Shown: positions 37,117 through 46,616, numbered from the stretch's first letter. The stretch is DNA of 64,000 bases from Oceanobacillus massiliensis str. N'diop (GCF_000285495.1 NZ_HE610976.1:873611-937610); one strand, 5' to 3'. A program made the numbers and translations. Notes: a model not told the origin generated them from the letters alone.

Positions 37117-37155
37117 TATTAAGGAAGTATGAGTCGTATGTAAAGGTTTTGTAAA
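37117..37155 (-). promoter_or_regulatory. Four PhoP half-sites of the pst promoter
   Basis: On the minus strand TTTACA, TTTACA, CTCATA and TTAATA begin exactly 11 bp apart (plus-strand 6-mers at 37150, 37139, 37128 and 37117). This is the layout of PhoP boxes in Bacillus. A TATACT minus-10-like box follows near 37102-37107. Confidence 0.85.
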
Positions 37156-37458
37156 GTTAGTAGTTATTTCGGCGGGGAATCCAGAGGATAGCATTTCTTG
37201 ATATAGGCAAATAACCCAGGAAAACAGTTCGGTTACAGGGTTTTCTTCCTAAGCAAAACCTGTTATTCTATCGGTTTTTATCCATATAAGGAGGAATTTG
37301 GAGAATTATGTTGATACATATTAAAGCCCAAACAGGTCAGATGCATATCCAATATAGTAAAAAATATAGAAAGTAATATTGGAAAGATCCGGACTTTAGC
37401 TCGCCTCCGGACAAGTAATTATAGGATGTGTACATACAAGTGCTTTTTCTTTTCATTA

Positions 37459-37862
37459 GGCTGTTTTCTCAAAGTTTGTTGTTTTTATATCAGATATATA
37501 AAATGCAACGTAACTGATGATGAGCTTATCTCCACTCCGGAAAGATTTAGCTTTCTGAATCAAATTACTGATATTCAATTATTAAGCTGATGGATTGGAG
37601 CGCAGGGCAGTCGACTCCAGCGGGAATAGCAACGGCTGAAGATCCCGCAGGAAGTGGGTTTCTTCCGAGGAAGCTGAAGCGGTGCCCGCGGAAAGCGACT
37701 GCCCGGAGCGGAAATCGGCCGGAGCAGTTATCGGGTTTACTGAGTGCTTTCTTTATAGAATAAAGTCATAAATAATTTGAGATGGTTGTTAGAAGTCAAG
37801 GAGGTCCAGCGGGAATAGCAACCCGCAAGAAGCCGGGCTTGCTTCTGAGGAAGCTGATTAAT
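37459..37862. repeat. Repeat locus at 37.5 kb: D, B remnant, A, A fragment
   Basis: Module D (37459-37513), a B remnant (CCACTCCGGAAAGATTTAGC, about 37535-37555), the linker ATTCAATTATTAAGCTGATG, module A (37605-37704, 100 bp, GGGCAGTCG/CGACTGCCC ends) and a partial A (about 37798-37862). The rest of the 880-base gap between pstS and the gtrA-like gene shows nothing else recognisable. Confidence 0.85.
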
Positions 37863-37939
37863 GACTTACGCAATCATCATGTGCAGATTGCGGCATCATG
37901 CAATTCCCGGTTCACCGACAATTGTAATCAACCATTAGA

Positions 37940-38401
37940 TTAATTGCTTATTTCCTTTCGGCCTTCCTTTTTCCGGAAAACGAAATAGCGCATAAAGAAA
38001 TAGCTCGCGGTAGAGGAGAGGAACATTGCGGCTCCTTTAGCAATATTCTGCTGGATGAACATTGGAATAGAGATTAGATCAAGCAAAGCAATTCCTCCAA
38101 GCAAGACCACATTGCTAATTACAAGACTTGCTATTGCCTGCAGACAGAAAAATACCATTTCCTTTTTGTTTTTGCTGGCTCTTTTTCGGAATGTCAGATT
38201 GGAATTGAACAAATAGCTGTTGGTTACCGCCAACGTATATGCGATTGTATTATACAAGGTAAGCAGCTGATTATCGGTTGTTGGCCACATAAGCAGAAGG
38301 AGGTTTAATGTCCCAATGTCTATGAGGGCATTTACACCTCCAATGGCGCTGAACTGTATTACCTGAAATGTTGTATCTTTTCGTTTCGTTTTATGTGGCA
38401 T
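37940..38401 (-). CDS. GtrA-like membrane protein
   Basis: A 153-residue protein with four membrane helices of the GtrA/DPMS family, thought to move or orient lipid-linked sugars for cell-surface glycosylation. Family features are QFSAIGGVNALIDIGTLNLL at the N-terminus, NSYLFNSNLTFRKR and a C-terminal FFMRYFVFRKK. No glycosyltransferase adjoins it. It may be monocistronic. The start is assigned by family length. Confidence 0.82.
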   Translation of the reverse strand: MPHKTKRKDTTFQVIQFSAIGGVNALIDIGTLNLLLLMWPTTDNQLLTLYNTIAYTLAVTNSYLFNSNLTFRKRASKNKKEMVFFCLQAIASLVISNVVLLGGIALLDLISIPMFIQQNIAKGAAMFLSSTASYFFMRYFVFRKKEGRKEISN

Positions 38402-38581
38402 ATCTATTTTACACCTTGATTCTAAAGATTTTATGTTATATCTGATGTGATTTATCCTGCCTATTTTACCATAAGGGAACCAATTCCACTATGAAGTTCC
38501 AATGGCAAATGACTGATTTTTTACAATAGTGATTGACTTTTAAAAAGAATAATATTAAGATATAGAAACAACTTTATAAAA

Positions 38582-38706
38582 CTTATCTCTTATTGAGAGT
38601 GGTGGAGGGACTGGCCCGATGAAACCCGGCAACCTTTCAGGGAATATCTTTCCCGAAAAGGTGCTAAATCCTGCAAAATACATCTGTATTTTGAAAAATA
38701 AGAGGG
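38582..38706 (+). ncRNA. SAM riboswitch (S-box)
   Basis: The S-box core is clear: GTGGAGGGACTGGCCCGATG, AAACCCGGCAACC and GGTGCTAAATCCTGC. The P1 stem is CTCTTATT (38587-38594) with AATAAGAG (38697-38704). It is transcribed toward the HcxA-like gene and metQ and is followed by a terminator. S-adenosylmethionine binding would switch the operon off. Confidence 0.97.
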
Positions 38707-38727
38707 GACTGCATACATAAATCGCAA

Positions 38728-38759
38728 ATGCCTCTCATTACTGAGAGGCATTTTTTGTT
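38728..38759 (+). terminator. Riboswitch-controlled terminator
   Basis: A perfect 10-bp stem ATGCCTCTCA with TGAGAGGCAT, then TTTTTTGTTTT. It lies 22 bases after the S-box P1 stem and is the expression platform. Confidence 0.93.
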
Positions 38760-38851
38760 TTATAAGGTCATAAAGCGGAAGCGGAATTATAGCTAAGATC
38801 CATTCATGGAAGCTATTTGGGTCTGAATTCAACCTCAAAGGAGTGTCACAT

Positions 38852-39958
38852 ATGTCAATTGCAACCGTTCAGGGTGCTCCAGGTCATTATCGTATCGGTG
38901 AAGGTGTTCTAAAGGAACTACATACACTGTTGGCAGATCTTAAAGTCCATAAGGTACATATTGTTTCCGGAAACACCTCATGGAAAGCCGTACAGCCGTT
39001 CCTCCCAGCTGAATTCACAGATTTGATTGTGAGTCAGCACACATTGATTGAAGGACATTGTACCTTGCAAAAAGCCAACGATCTGGCTGCAGCCTATCTA
39101 GCTGACCAGGTGGATGCGGTCATTGGAATAGGGGGCGGTACTGCCCTTGATATTGCAAAAGCATCTGCAGCAGAAGCAGGTGTCAAATCCATATTGATTC
39201 CGACTATCGCGGCAACTTGTGCCGCATGGACACCATTAAGTGTTTTCTATCATGAGGACGGAAGGCATTCGCACTATACCGAATTTCCAGTTGCCAACAC
39301 ACTTGTACTCATTGAACCGGAAATCATTGCAAAAGCACCGCTTACCTATTTAAAGGCAGGCATTGGCGATACATTAGCAAAATATTATGAAGCTGATGCA
39401 TTGGTCAAAGCATTTTATAAGGATCAGGAACTCCCTGTCTGGCTGCAGGTTTCACAATTTTCCGCGAAGGTATGCCGGGATATCCTATTAAAAGACGGAA
39501 AATCTGCCATTGAGGCCGTCGAAAACAACACGGTTACAGATGCACTGGTTCGAGTTATTGAAACCATCATTCTTACCGGTGGCATGGTTGGCGGGTTTGG
39601 GAGTAAGGCAGGCAGAATCGCTGGTGCCCATTCCATCCACAACGGGCTGACAGCTGCAGACCAAGTTCGGCGTTTCCTTCACGGGGAGATTGTTTCCTAT
39701 GGAATATTAGTTCAGCTTGCATTAGAAGGAAAAACAGACGAATTGGAAAGACTGCTTTTGTACTATGAAGAATGGGGGTTCCCAGTCAATCTGAAGAGCT
39801 TCTCAATCGACCCTGCAGATCAGGAGCTTTTATCAAGGATTATCAACAAAACGATACTACCACAGGAATCCATTCATTATATGGACCTTGAGATAACAGC
39901 TGATCGTGTTTTATCAGCATTTAAAACGGTAGAAGATTTAACCTATCAAGAAGCATAA
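38852..39958 (+). CDS. YbdH/HcxA-like 2-oxoacid (hydroxycarboxylate) dehydrogenase
   Basis: A 368-residue iron-containing-alcohol-dehydrogenase-type (glycerol dehydrogenase-like) enzyme. NAD(P) motif VIGIGGGTALDIAKA near residue 95; then IPTIAATCAAWTPLSVFYH and the metal-binding histidines in AGAHSIHNGLT and FLHGEIVSYGILVQ. These stretches match E. coli YbdH (HcxA), which reduces 2-oxo acids such as 2-oxobutyrate and 2-oxoglutarate. It lies behind a SAM riboswitch and before metQ, so a 2-oxo acid of methionine metabolism (4-methylthio-2-oxobutyrate or 2-oxobutyrate) is a sensible substrate (inference). The ATG at 38852 has AAAGGAG eight bases upstream; a GTG three codons earlier touches it. 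Confidence 0.87.
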   Translation: MSIATVQGAPGHYRIGEGVLKELHTLLADLKVHKVHIVSGNTSWKAVQPFLPAEFTDLIVSQHTLIEGHCTLQKANDLAAAYLADQVDAVIGIGGGTALDIAKASAAEAGVKSILIPTIAATCAAWTPLSVFYHEDGRHSHYTEFPVANTLVLIEPEIIAKAPLTYLKAGIGDTLAKYYEADALVKAFYKDQELPVWLQVSQFSAKVCRDILLKDGKSAIEAVENNTVTDALVRVIETIILTGGMVGGFGSKAGRIAGAHSIHNGLTAADQVRRFLHGEIVSYGILVQLALEGKTDELERLLLYYEEWGFPVNLKSFSIDPADQELLSRIINKTILPQESIHYMDLEITADRVLSAFKTVEDLTYQEA

Positions 39959-39982
39959 CTACTAGAAGAGAGAGGGATTACA

Positions 39983-40789
39983 ATGAAGAAGAGATTATTT
40001 TTGGCACTTATTGTTTTATTAATTGGTCTATTGGCGGCATGCGGATCTGATGAGGCGGAAGGCCTTTTGGAAGATGATGTCCTAAAAGTCGGGGTCACGG
40101 CTGGCCCGCATGAAGAAATTGTTGAGAAGGTAGCAGAGCTTGGAGAGGCGGAAGGACTGGAAATTGAACTCGTCGTATTCAATGACTATGTAATGCCAAA
40201 TGTCACTTTATCAGAGGGAGAGATTGACATCAATAGCTTCCAGACCGAGCCCTTCTTTGATGTGATGAATGAAGAGCGTGATCTAGGCCTTGTGAAGGTG
40301 GCGGACACGGTCACATTCCCAATGGGTATGTATTCAGAGAAAGTAACCGATTTACAAGATTTGGAGGATGGTTCAAGTGTTGGACTGCCAAACGATCCTA
40401 CCAATGGGGGACGTGCACTCCTGCTTTTTGAAGAGGCCGGTCTGATTACGCTTGAAGAAGGCCTTGGTGTAAATGCTACAATCAATGACATTGCCGACAA
40501 TCCTCATGATTTTGAGTTTATTGAACTTGATCCTGCCCAAATTCCGAGACAGTTAGGGGAAGTCGATGCAGCAGCAATTAATTCAAACTTCGCTCTTGAA
40601 GCTGGACTCGTTCCTGGTGAAGATTCCATTTTCATCGAGCAAAATTCGGAATTCGTAAACTTAATTGCAGTACGGGAAGAAAATAAAGAAGATGAAGTCG
40701 TTCAGCAATTTATCGATCTTTACCAAAGCGATGAGGTCAAACAATTTATTGAAGAAAACTTCAATGGTTCCGTTATACCTGGCTGGTAA
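39983..40789 (+). CDS. metQ: Methionine-binding lipoprotein MetQ
   Basis: A 268-residue NlpA/MetQ lipoprotein that captures methionine for the MetNIQ importer. The signal is LIVLLIGLLAACGSDE (lipobox Cys at 20). The domain has LKVGVTAGPHEEIVEKVAEL, DINSFQTEPFFDVMNEE and SVGLPNDPTNGGRALLLFEE. It is the second gene behind the SAM riboswitch, 24 bases after the dehydrogenase. The ATPase and permease genes (metN, metI/P) are absent here. AGAGGGATTACA precedes the ATG. Confidence 0.94.
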   Translation: MKKRLFLALIVLLIGLLAACGSDEAEGLLEDDVLKVGVTAGPHEEIVEKVAELGEAEGLEIELVVFNDYVMPNVTLSEGEIDINSFQTEPFFDVMNEERDLGLVKVADTVTFPMGMYSEKVTDLQDLEDGSSVGLPNDPTNGGRALLLFEEAGLITLEEGLGVNATINDIADNPHDFEFIELDPAQIPRQLGEVDAAAINSNFALEAGLVPGEDSIFIEQNSEFVNLIAVREENKEDEVVQQFIDLYQSDEVKQFIEENFNGSVIPGW

Positions 40790-40810
40790 TACTTACGAAA
40801 AGAACATAGA

Positions 40811-40845
40811 AAAAAGTGCGGATTCACAGCAAATCCGCACTTTTT
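40811..40845. terminator. Bidirectional terminator after metQ
   Basis: AAAAAGTGCGGATT pairs with AATCCGCACTTTTT, seven-base loop. A and T runs on both sides serve metQ and the small gene on the other strand. Confidence 0.92.
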
Positions 40846-40992
40846 CTATTTTTTATTATCAAGATATTGATTCGGTGAGTCACCAGCGTCTGGATTAAAA
40901 TTCTTATACGGACTTTTCCGCCCATTCCGTTGTTCTCCAGCATTTTCATTCTCTTTGAATTGATTGTTATGCTTCTTTTCCCTATTGCTCAT
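40846..40992 (-). CDS. Small hydrophilic protein, 48 residues
   Basis: A 48-residue frame with a strong ribosome site (GAGGAGG, seven bases to ATG) and a terminator directly after its stop. The product is charged and Asn/Lys-rich (MSNREKKHNNQFKENENAGE, then KSPYKNFNPDAGDSPNQYL) with no hydrophobic helix. Its size and composition recall minor small acid-soluble spore proteins, but no family was recognised. Confidence 0.65.
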   Translation of the reverse strand: MSNREKKHNNQFKENENAGEQRNGRKSPYKNFNPDAGDSPNQYLDNKK

Positions 40993-41044
40993 CCTTGTGC
41001 CTCCTCATGCATGACTGCTTATAGTTTTGGCACAAGTTGAAATT

Positions 41045-41464
41045 CTATTCACCTGTTTCTGCAAAGAGCTTTATGCGATCCCCGATTTCGTCACGCACTC
41101 TCTGAAATACCTCCCAGACTTCTTCTTCCGTCCCTTGGGCCTTTGCTGGGTCATCAAAGCCCCAGTGCTCCCTTTTCACATGTGGGGGTGTCATTGGGCA
41201 GCGGTCAGCTGCATCCCCGCATAGCGTAACTGCCATCGTAGCATGATGGAGGAATTCCGGATCGATCATTTCAGATTTATGATCCGAAATATCTATTCCA
41301 ATTTCATTCATTGCCTTCACAGCCATTGGATTCAAACCATGGGCTTCAATTCCGGCACTTCTTACTTCCCACTCATCACCAAGATATTTTTTGGCCCATC
41401 CTTCCGCCATCTGGCTTCTGCAGGAATTACCAGTACATAGAAAATAGATTGTTTTTTTACTCAT
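41045..41464 (-). CDS. arsC: Arsenate reductase, thioredoxin-coupled
   Basis: A 139-residue low-molecular-weight-phosphatase-like ArsC. The catalytic P-loop [16 protein letters not shown] has the first Cys (residue 10) and the arsenate-binding loop; the further redox cysteine sits in [12 protein letters not shown] (82 and 89 region), as in B. subtilis and S. aureus pI258 ArsC. It reduces arsenate to arsenite, which ArsB then expels. Third gene of arsR-arsB-arsC, 12 bases after arsB, with GGAGG before the ATG. Confidence 0.95.
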   Translation of the reverse strand: MSKKTIYFLCTGNSCRSQMAEGWAKKYLGDEWEVRSAGIEAHGLNPMAVKAMNEIGIDISDHKSEMIDPEFLHHATMAVTLCGDAADRCPMTPPHVKREHWGFDDPAKAQGTEEEVWEVFQRVRDEIGDRIKLFAETGE

Positions 41465-41476
41465 GTTATTGCCTCC

Positions 41477-42781
41477 TTAGAAAATTTGCAGTGTCAGGTA
41501 TAGACCAATCAAGGTTATAAACAGGATAGGTATCGTTAGGATAATCCCTGTTTTAAAATAGGTACCCCAAGAAATCTTGACGCCTTTCTTGGATAAAACA
41601 TGGAGCCACAATAAGGTTGCCAAAGAACCTATCGGCGTAATTTTTGGCCCGAGATCTGACCCAATGACATTGGCATAAACCAATGCTTCGCGTATCACAC
41701 CAGTCGTATCTGTCTCAGCAATTGCAATCGCGTCGATCATCACGGTCGGCATATTATTCATAATGGACGAAAGAATTGCTGCAATGAATCCCATGGAAAC
41801 AGTTGCAGTAAACAGACCATGTTCAGCAGCAGTCTGGATTAGACCTGCAAGCCAATCGGTCAAGCCGGCATTACGCAGTCCAAATACAACAACATACATT
41901 CCAATGGAGAAGAAGACGATATTCCACGGTGCATCCTTGATAACTGCTTTTGTATGGACAGCCCTGCTTTTTCTTGCCATAAGAATGAAAAATATCGCTA
42001 TGATTCCAGCAATGATCGATACTGGAACCTGGATGAATTCACTGGAAAAATAGCCAATTACCAGTACTCCAAGCACATACCAGGATAGTTTGAACATTTT
42101 TGGATCTTTTATTGCATCTCTCGGATCCTTTAATTTCGAAACATCATAGTTTTTAGGAATGCTTTTTCTAAAGTAGAGCCACAATACCAGAATCGTCGCC
42201 GCCAATGAAAATAAATTCGGGATAAACATACGTGAGGCGTACTCGACAAATCCAATACTGAAGAAATCGGCTGATACAATATTTACAAGATTACTTACTA
42301 CGAATGGAAGCGAAGTGGTATCCGCAATGAACCCACTTGCCATAATGAAAGGAAAGACCATCTTTTCCGTGAAATTCAAGTTACGGACCATTGCAAGTAC
42401 AATCGGAGTCAGGATCAATGCTGCTCCATCGTTTGCAAAAAAGGCTGCTACAACGGCGCCAAGGAGACTGATATAAACAAACATCCGTATCCCATTCCCC
42501 TTTGCAACTCTTGCCATATGCAAGGATGCCCATTCAAAAAATCCAATTTCATCAAGAATTAAAGATATAAGTATAATTGCTACAAACGCCAAAGTGGCGT
42601 TCCAAACAATGCCTGTCACTTCGGCAACATCACCAAAGTCTACGACACCAGCAATCAGCGCAAGTGCTGCTCCGCCAACTGCTGACCAGCCAATCGATAA
42701 TCCCTTTGGCTGCCATATTACCAAAAAAAGTGTTGCTAAAAATATACATACTGCCAAAATTGTCAACGTTTTTTCCTCCAA
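41477..42781 (-). CDS. arsB: Arsenite efflux pump ArsB
   Basis: A 434-residue ion-transporter-superfamily membrane protein with about 12 helices. Segments such as [31 protein letters not shown]-like and [16 protein letters not shown] are typical of ArsB. It exports arsenite and antimonite. It begins one base after the arsR stop codon. Alone it works by proton-motive force; no arsA is present. Confidence 0.93.
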   Translation of the reverse strand: MEEKTLTILAVCIFLATLFLVIWQPKGLSIGWSAVGGAALALIAGVVDFGDVAEVTGIVWNATLAFVAIILISLILDEIGFFEWASLHMARVAKGNGIRMFVYISLLGAVVAAFFANDGAALILTPIVLAMVRNLNFTEKMVFPFIMASGFIADTTSLPFVVSNLVNIVSADFFSIGFVEYASRMFIPNLFSLAATILVLWLYFRKSIPKNYDVSKLKDPRDAIKDPKMFKLSWYVLGVLVIGYFSSEFIQVPVSIIAGIIAIFFILMARKSRAVHTKAVIKDAPWNIVFFSIGMYVVVFGLRNAGLTDWLAGLIQTAAEHGLFTATVSMGFIAAILSSIMNNMPTVMIDAIAIAETDTTGVIREALVYANVIGSDLGPKITPIGSLATLLWLHVLSKKGVKISWGTYFKTGIILTIPILFITLIGLYLTLQIF

Positions 42782-42782
42782 A

Positions 42783-43139
42783 CTAACAACAGGTGATTCT
42801 TGTTCCCTTGATTTCCAATTCTTTTAACTTCTCATCTTGATCTGGAAGCTGGTTTAAAATCCGCTCAATAAAAGGATAGTATTCATGATGTTTATTAACA
42901 GAATAAAATATCCATTGTCCTTTTCGCTCTTCCTTGACAAGACCAATATCCCTCAGCTTACGAAGATGCTGACTGATGGAAGGCTGGCTCGTTTTAAAGA
43001 TTTCAACGAATTCACAAACACAGCATGCATGATGATCCAAAAGTTTCATCATGGTAAGCCTTGTTTTATCACCCAATAATTTTAATATCAGTGCCGCTTT
43101 TTCCATTTCTATAGCTGTTTGCAGCAAACCTCTCACCAC
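42783..43139 (-). CDS. arsR: ArsR-family repressor
   Basis: A winged-helix repressor of about 118 residues. The recognition region is [19 protein letters not shown]; the metalloid-binding region is [13 protein letters not shown], and the protein ends in TCC, extra cysteines that might also bind As(III). It is the first gene of arsR-arsB-arsC. The start is unsure: GTG at 43139 or 43136 lie against the ribosome site AGGAAGG, and a TTG at 43127 is better spaced. An inverted repeat over the promoter is the likely operator. Confidence 0.92.
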   Translation of the reverse strand: MVRGLLQTAIEMEKAALILKLLGDKTRLTMMKLLDHHACCVCEFVEIFKTSQPSISQHLRKLRDIGLVKEERKGQWIFYSVNKHHEYYPFIERILNQLPDQDEKLKELEIKGTRITCC

Positions 43140-43145
43140 CTTCCT

Positions 43146-43188
43146 GCAAATCTTTCATTAGTATATAATGATTTGCTTATATGTGCAA
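43146..43188 (-). promoter_or_regulatory. ars promoter and ArsR operator
   Basis: Minus-strand promoter with minus-35 TTGCAC (43183-43188) and minus-10 TATACT (43160-43165), 17 bp apart. The inverted repeat GCAAATC (43146-43152) and GATTTGC (43170-43176), with inner CATTA/TAATG, covers the minus-10 box and is the likely ArsR site. Confidence 0.75.
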
Positions 43189-43377
43189 TGAAGGATTTAT
43201 ACGTCTATATTCACCCCTAAAGATAAAGTTCACTCGATTGTAGTTGTGAAGGCTGAGCTAATTATCAGCAAAACGGATCGCAGAAGTGACAACAGTGGAA
43301 ATTGCATGAAACGATGATGTTTGTCCAAATCGGTTACTTTGGCGAATCATACACTACAATACAGGAGGAGATTTAAT

Positions 43378-44184
43378 ATGAAACTTTATTTAGACCCGGG
43401 GCATGGTGGTACGGATCCTGGAGCTACCGGCAATGGTTTAAGGGAAAAGGATGTCGTACTGGACATTGCTTTGCGTATACGTGAACAATTAACCGCAAAC
43501 TATGAAGACATCCAAATAAGAATGAGCCGGACAAATGACAGCAGCAAAAGCCTCAGCCAAAGAACAGATGAAGCAAATAGCTGGGGAGCAGATTACTTTC
43601 TATCCATTCATTGCAACGCCTTTAATGGTGCTGCCGACGGATATGAAGATTTCATTCATAATTCGCTTTCTGACCAGTCCCAGACTGCCATATATCAGGA
43701 TATCATGCATCAGGAAATCATAAAGTTCAATCAGCTGCGGAATCGCGGTCAAAAGAAAGCGAACTTCCATGTCCTTCGTGAATCGGCTATGCCCGCCTTC
43801 CTATCAGAAAATGGATTCATCGATCATCAGGAGGATGCAGAGCTCATGGAACAGGATACGTGGAGACAAAGCGTTGCACAAGGACATGTGAACGGATTGG
43901 CCAAGGCATTCAACCTAAAACAAAGAAGCGATGACAATACTGAAACGATCTTCAAAATTATTGCAGGTTCCTTCCAAGTAAAAGCAAACGCAGATGAACG
44001 TGTCGCTTTTCTAAAATCCAAGGGAATAGATGCTTTTGCAGACAGGATTGTCATTTCAGGTGTTACCTGGTACCGGGTTCAGGCAGGTGCCTTTTCCAGC
44101 AAAGGCGCTGCTGAAAATCATTTACGGAAAGTACAAAATACTGGCGTTGATGCATTTATTCTGGAGGAACAGGTCCGTTCATGA
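43378..44184 (+). CDS. N-acetylmuramoyl-L-alanine amidase, CwlC-like
   Basis: A 268-residue murein amidase. Residues 1-175 are Amidase_3: zinc ligands in YLDPGHGGTDPGATGNGLRE, SIHCNAFNGAADGYEDF and the catalytic Glu in AFLSENGFIDHQEDAEL. Residues about 190-268 are two SPOR-type repeats (IAGSFQVKANADERVAFLKS and VQAGAFSSKGAAENHLRKVQ). The layout, the lack of a signal peptide and the sequence match B. subtilis CwlC, which lyses the mother cell at the end of sporulation. The ATG at 43378 has GGAGGAG upstream. No sigma-K promoter was positively identified. Confidence 0.9.
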   Translation: MKLYLDPGHGGTDPGATGNGLREKDVVLDIALRIREQLTANYEDIQIRMSRTNDSSKSLSQRTDEANSWGADYFLSIHCNAFNGAADGYEDFIHNSLSDQSQTAIYQDIMHQEIIKFNQLRNRGQKKANFHVLRESAMPAFLSENGFIDHQEDAELMEQDTWRQSVAQGHVNGLAKAFNLKQRSDDNTETIFKIIAGSFQVKANADERVAFLKSKGIDAFADRIVISGVTWYRVQAGAFSSKGAAENHLRKVQNTGVDAFILEEQVRS

Positions 44185-44409
44185 ATGTATTGAGTAATGT
44201 AGTATCTAAACCTATGTTTTCTTAAAGCTAGGCTTCGGCTGCTCAGGAAAGAGACAGTTGTATCCTGGACGAACCTTCATATTTTCCAGGTTTAGTCATA
44301 CATCATGCCTGTCACATTTAGTTACCCGCAGGTTTAAAGCGCACAGCTAAAGGCCGTTTAGAGTTCACTATATGCTCCTGTTTAAGAAAAGGGTCCTATT
44401 TTAGGTATC

Positions 44410-44820
44410 TGCACCGAGGAAGCATACTGCGAAGCGTCTTCGGTTTTATTGAATACAAAAATGCCAAAGAGAATTTCCTCATTTCTATGCTGCTCTGTCA
44501 CTATTTATAGAAATTATAGTGTGTTAATTGCCACTCCGGAAATACACTGCGCTTTCCGCGGGCTCGCGCTAAGCCTCCTCGCTCGCAAAGTTCGCTCTCT
44601 GTGGGGTCTTAGCGTCTTCGCTTTCCCGCAGGAGTCTACGTGTATTTCCTTCGTTGTGATTGTATTCTCTGAATTAAATAATTGATATTCAATTTTTAAA
44701 CTGATTGATTGTAGCGCAGGGCAGTCGACTCCAGCGGGAAAAGCAACAGCTGAAGATCCCGCAAGAAGCCGGGCTTGCTTCTGAGGAAGCTGAAGCGGTG
44801 CCCGCGGAAAGCGAATGCAC
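44410..44820. repeat. Repeat locus at 44.5 kb: C fragment, B, A
   Basis: A C fragment (44410-44436, GCACCGAGGAAGCATACTGC, minus sense), an inverted module B (44538-44649, 112 bp, GGAAATACAC/GTGTATTTCC ends), the linker TTGATATTCAATTTTTAAAC and module A (44719-44820, right end mutated to CGAATGCAC). The whole 790-base gap between the amidase and dtpT is otherwise empty. Confidence 0.88.
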
Positions 44821-44919
44821 GGAGCGGAAATCGACCGTTACTGTTACATCGCAGTTTATAGTTTTTAAGTAACAACCATCCATTCACAGAACAGCCTTAA
44901 GAAAAGGATCCTTTAGACA

Positions 44920-44956
44920 AAAATAAAGGTGGCCCATATATAATGAGCCACCCTTT
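44920..44956 (-). terminator. Terminator of dtpT
   Basis: AAAGGTGGC pairs with GCCACCCTTT, 13-base loop, followed by TTTATTTTTGTC on the minus strand. Confidence 0.85.
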
Positions 44957-44976
44957 GTTGGTAAGATTGTGATAAT

Positions 44977-46470
44977 TTAGTTTATACCTCTCATAAACCT
45001 CCGGAGCTTTGGAGAGATCAGGAATAAAATAATCCCAAGCAGAATCGCAATTCCACCGATAACTCCAAAATAAATTGCTTCTGTTTCTACTGAATAGAAA
45101 CGAACAACCTGCGCATTGATCGCTTGTGCAGAAGCATTGGATAGGTTCCAAAGACTCATCATCTGTGCTGCGAATGCAGCTGGTGCAAGCTTTGTGGATG
45201 CTGAAAGACCAACTGGCGATAATAGCAATTCCCCGAGTACAACAAGGAAGAAGCTTAGTACGAGCCAAAGCGGACTTACCAGACTCTCCGTACCATTAAT
45301 CAATGCAGGGAAAATCATTACAATAAATGAAAGACCAGCAAAAATCAGTCCCAATGAAAATTTCTGAGGCGTACTTGGCTGACGATCACCAAGCTTGACC
45401 CACATCCAAGCAAAGATCGGCGCAAGCATTACAATGAACAATGGATTTAAGGACTGGAACCAGGATGATTGAAGCTCAAATCCAGCAAATGTCAGCTGTG
45501 TGCGTTCGTTTGCATAGGTTGCGAGTATATTCGATCCCTGTTCCTGAATCGCCCAGAACATCATTGCTGCCACAAACAGCGGAATATAAGCCAGTAAGCG
45601 GGAGCGTTCATCTGCAGTCGTTTTCTTACTGCGGTACATTGTAATGAAATAAACCGTCGGGATGATGACACCAAGGATACTGATAAAGAAGATAACCCGT
45701 TCAATGGTTAACCAGCCGCCGGAAACTCCCAACCAAAAGATAATGGCAAGCACCACAACTGAAAGGCTGATAGTCTTCGTTACCTTCCTGCGATCGGTTG
45801 CTGTTAGCGGATTTGGCACAATCGTACCTGCAAGGCCGAAATATTTCTTTCGAGTAAGCAAATAGACGATCAGTCCTGCAAACATACCTGCTGCCGCAAA
45901 AGCAAACCCAAGATGGAAACTGTATTTCTGTCCAATTGTTCCGACAATTAAAGGCGCAATAAATCCACCCATGTTAATTCCCATATAATAGATACTGAAT
46001 CCTGAATCACGACGCGGATCCTGCTTGCTGTACAATTCTCCAACCATTCCACCAACATTTGGCTTTAATAGGCCTGTACCAATTACGATAAACAGCATGG
46101 AAGCAAGTAATGCGGTCAGCCCTCCTGGGAAGGAAAGTATAATATGACCAATCATAATCAAAACGCCACCGTAGAATACCGTACGGTTCATTCCAAGAAT
46201 TCGGTCAGCAATCCAGCCACCGATGATTCCAGACATATATACAAGCGAACCATAAATTGCCATAATCGAGTTAGCCGTAGTTTGATCTAACCCCAATCCG
46301 CCATTCGTTACCTGGTAATACATATAATAGAGTAATATGGCACGCATTCCATAATAGGAAAAACGTTCCCAAAACTCTGTGAAAAATAATGTCGATAACC
46401 CTTTCGGATGACCGAAAAATCCTTTTTGCGGGATAGTTTTAAGTATTTCATCCCTCTCATTAGAGTTCAT
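44977..46470 (-). CDS. dtpT: Proton-dependent di-/tripeptide transporter (POT/PTR family)
   Basis: A 497-residue major-facilitator-type peptide symporter. POT signatures are TEFWERFSYYGMRAILLYYM (ExxER motif on helix 1), GLLKPNVGGMVGELY and FSIYYMGINMGGFIAPLIVG; helix 10 has GELLLSPVGLSASTKLAPAA. The ATG at 46470 has GAGGAGG upstream. A cre-like site lies 147-161 bases before the start, so catabolite control is possible. Monocistronic with a terminator. Confidence 0.93.
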   Translation of the reverse strand: MNSNERDEILKTIPQKGFFGHPKGLSTLFFTEFWERFSYYGMRAILLYYMYYQVTNGGLGLDQTTANSIMAIYGSLVYMSGIIGGWIADRILGMNRTVFYGGVLIMIGHIILSFPGGLTALLASMLFIVIGTGLLKPNVGGMVGELYSKQDPRRDSGFSIYYMGINMGGFIAPLIVGTIGQKYSFHLGFAFAAAGMFAGLIVYLLTRKKYFGLAGTIVPNPLTATDRRKVTKTISLSVVVLAIIFWLGVSGGWLTIERVIFFISILGVIIPTVYFITMYRSKKTTADERSRLLAYIPLFVAAMMFWAIQEQGSNILATYANERTQLTFAGFELQSSWFQSLNPLFIVMLAPIFAWMWVKLGDRQPSTPQKFSLGLIFAGLSFIVMIFPALINGTESLVSPLWLVLSFFLVVLGELLLSPVGLSASTKLAPAAFAAQMMSLWNLSNASAQAINAQVVRFYSVETEAIYFGVIGGIAILLGIILFLISPKLRRFMRGIN

Positions 46471-46616
46471 TGTTGTTATTTCCTCCTCTAAGATGTAGAA
46501 ATTGATAGTAAACTCAAAAAACAACCTTATAAGTATAAAACAAAATTTAGAACATGTAAATAGTCCCACCGCTGTTTTAGGCTTTGTAAAAGAGCAAATC
46601 GTTTATATGGCGGAAT

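Noticed and set aside
36511-37122. A 203-codon plus-strand frame opposite pstS
   Set aside because: It is Ser/Pro-rich, as expected for the antisense of acidic codons, and pstS is certain.
42600-42630. Another match to the 30-base repeat (TGCCTGTCACTT)
   Set aside because: Only 12 bases match and it lies within arsB coding sequence.
44530-44840. Clustered repeats considered as a CRISPR array
   Set aside because: The units are different modules with inverted-repeat ends, not identical short repeats with unique spacers, and there are no cas genes.
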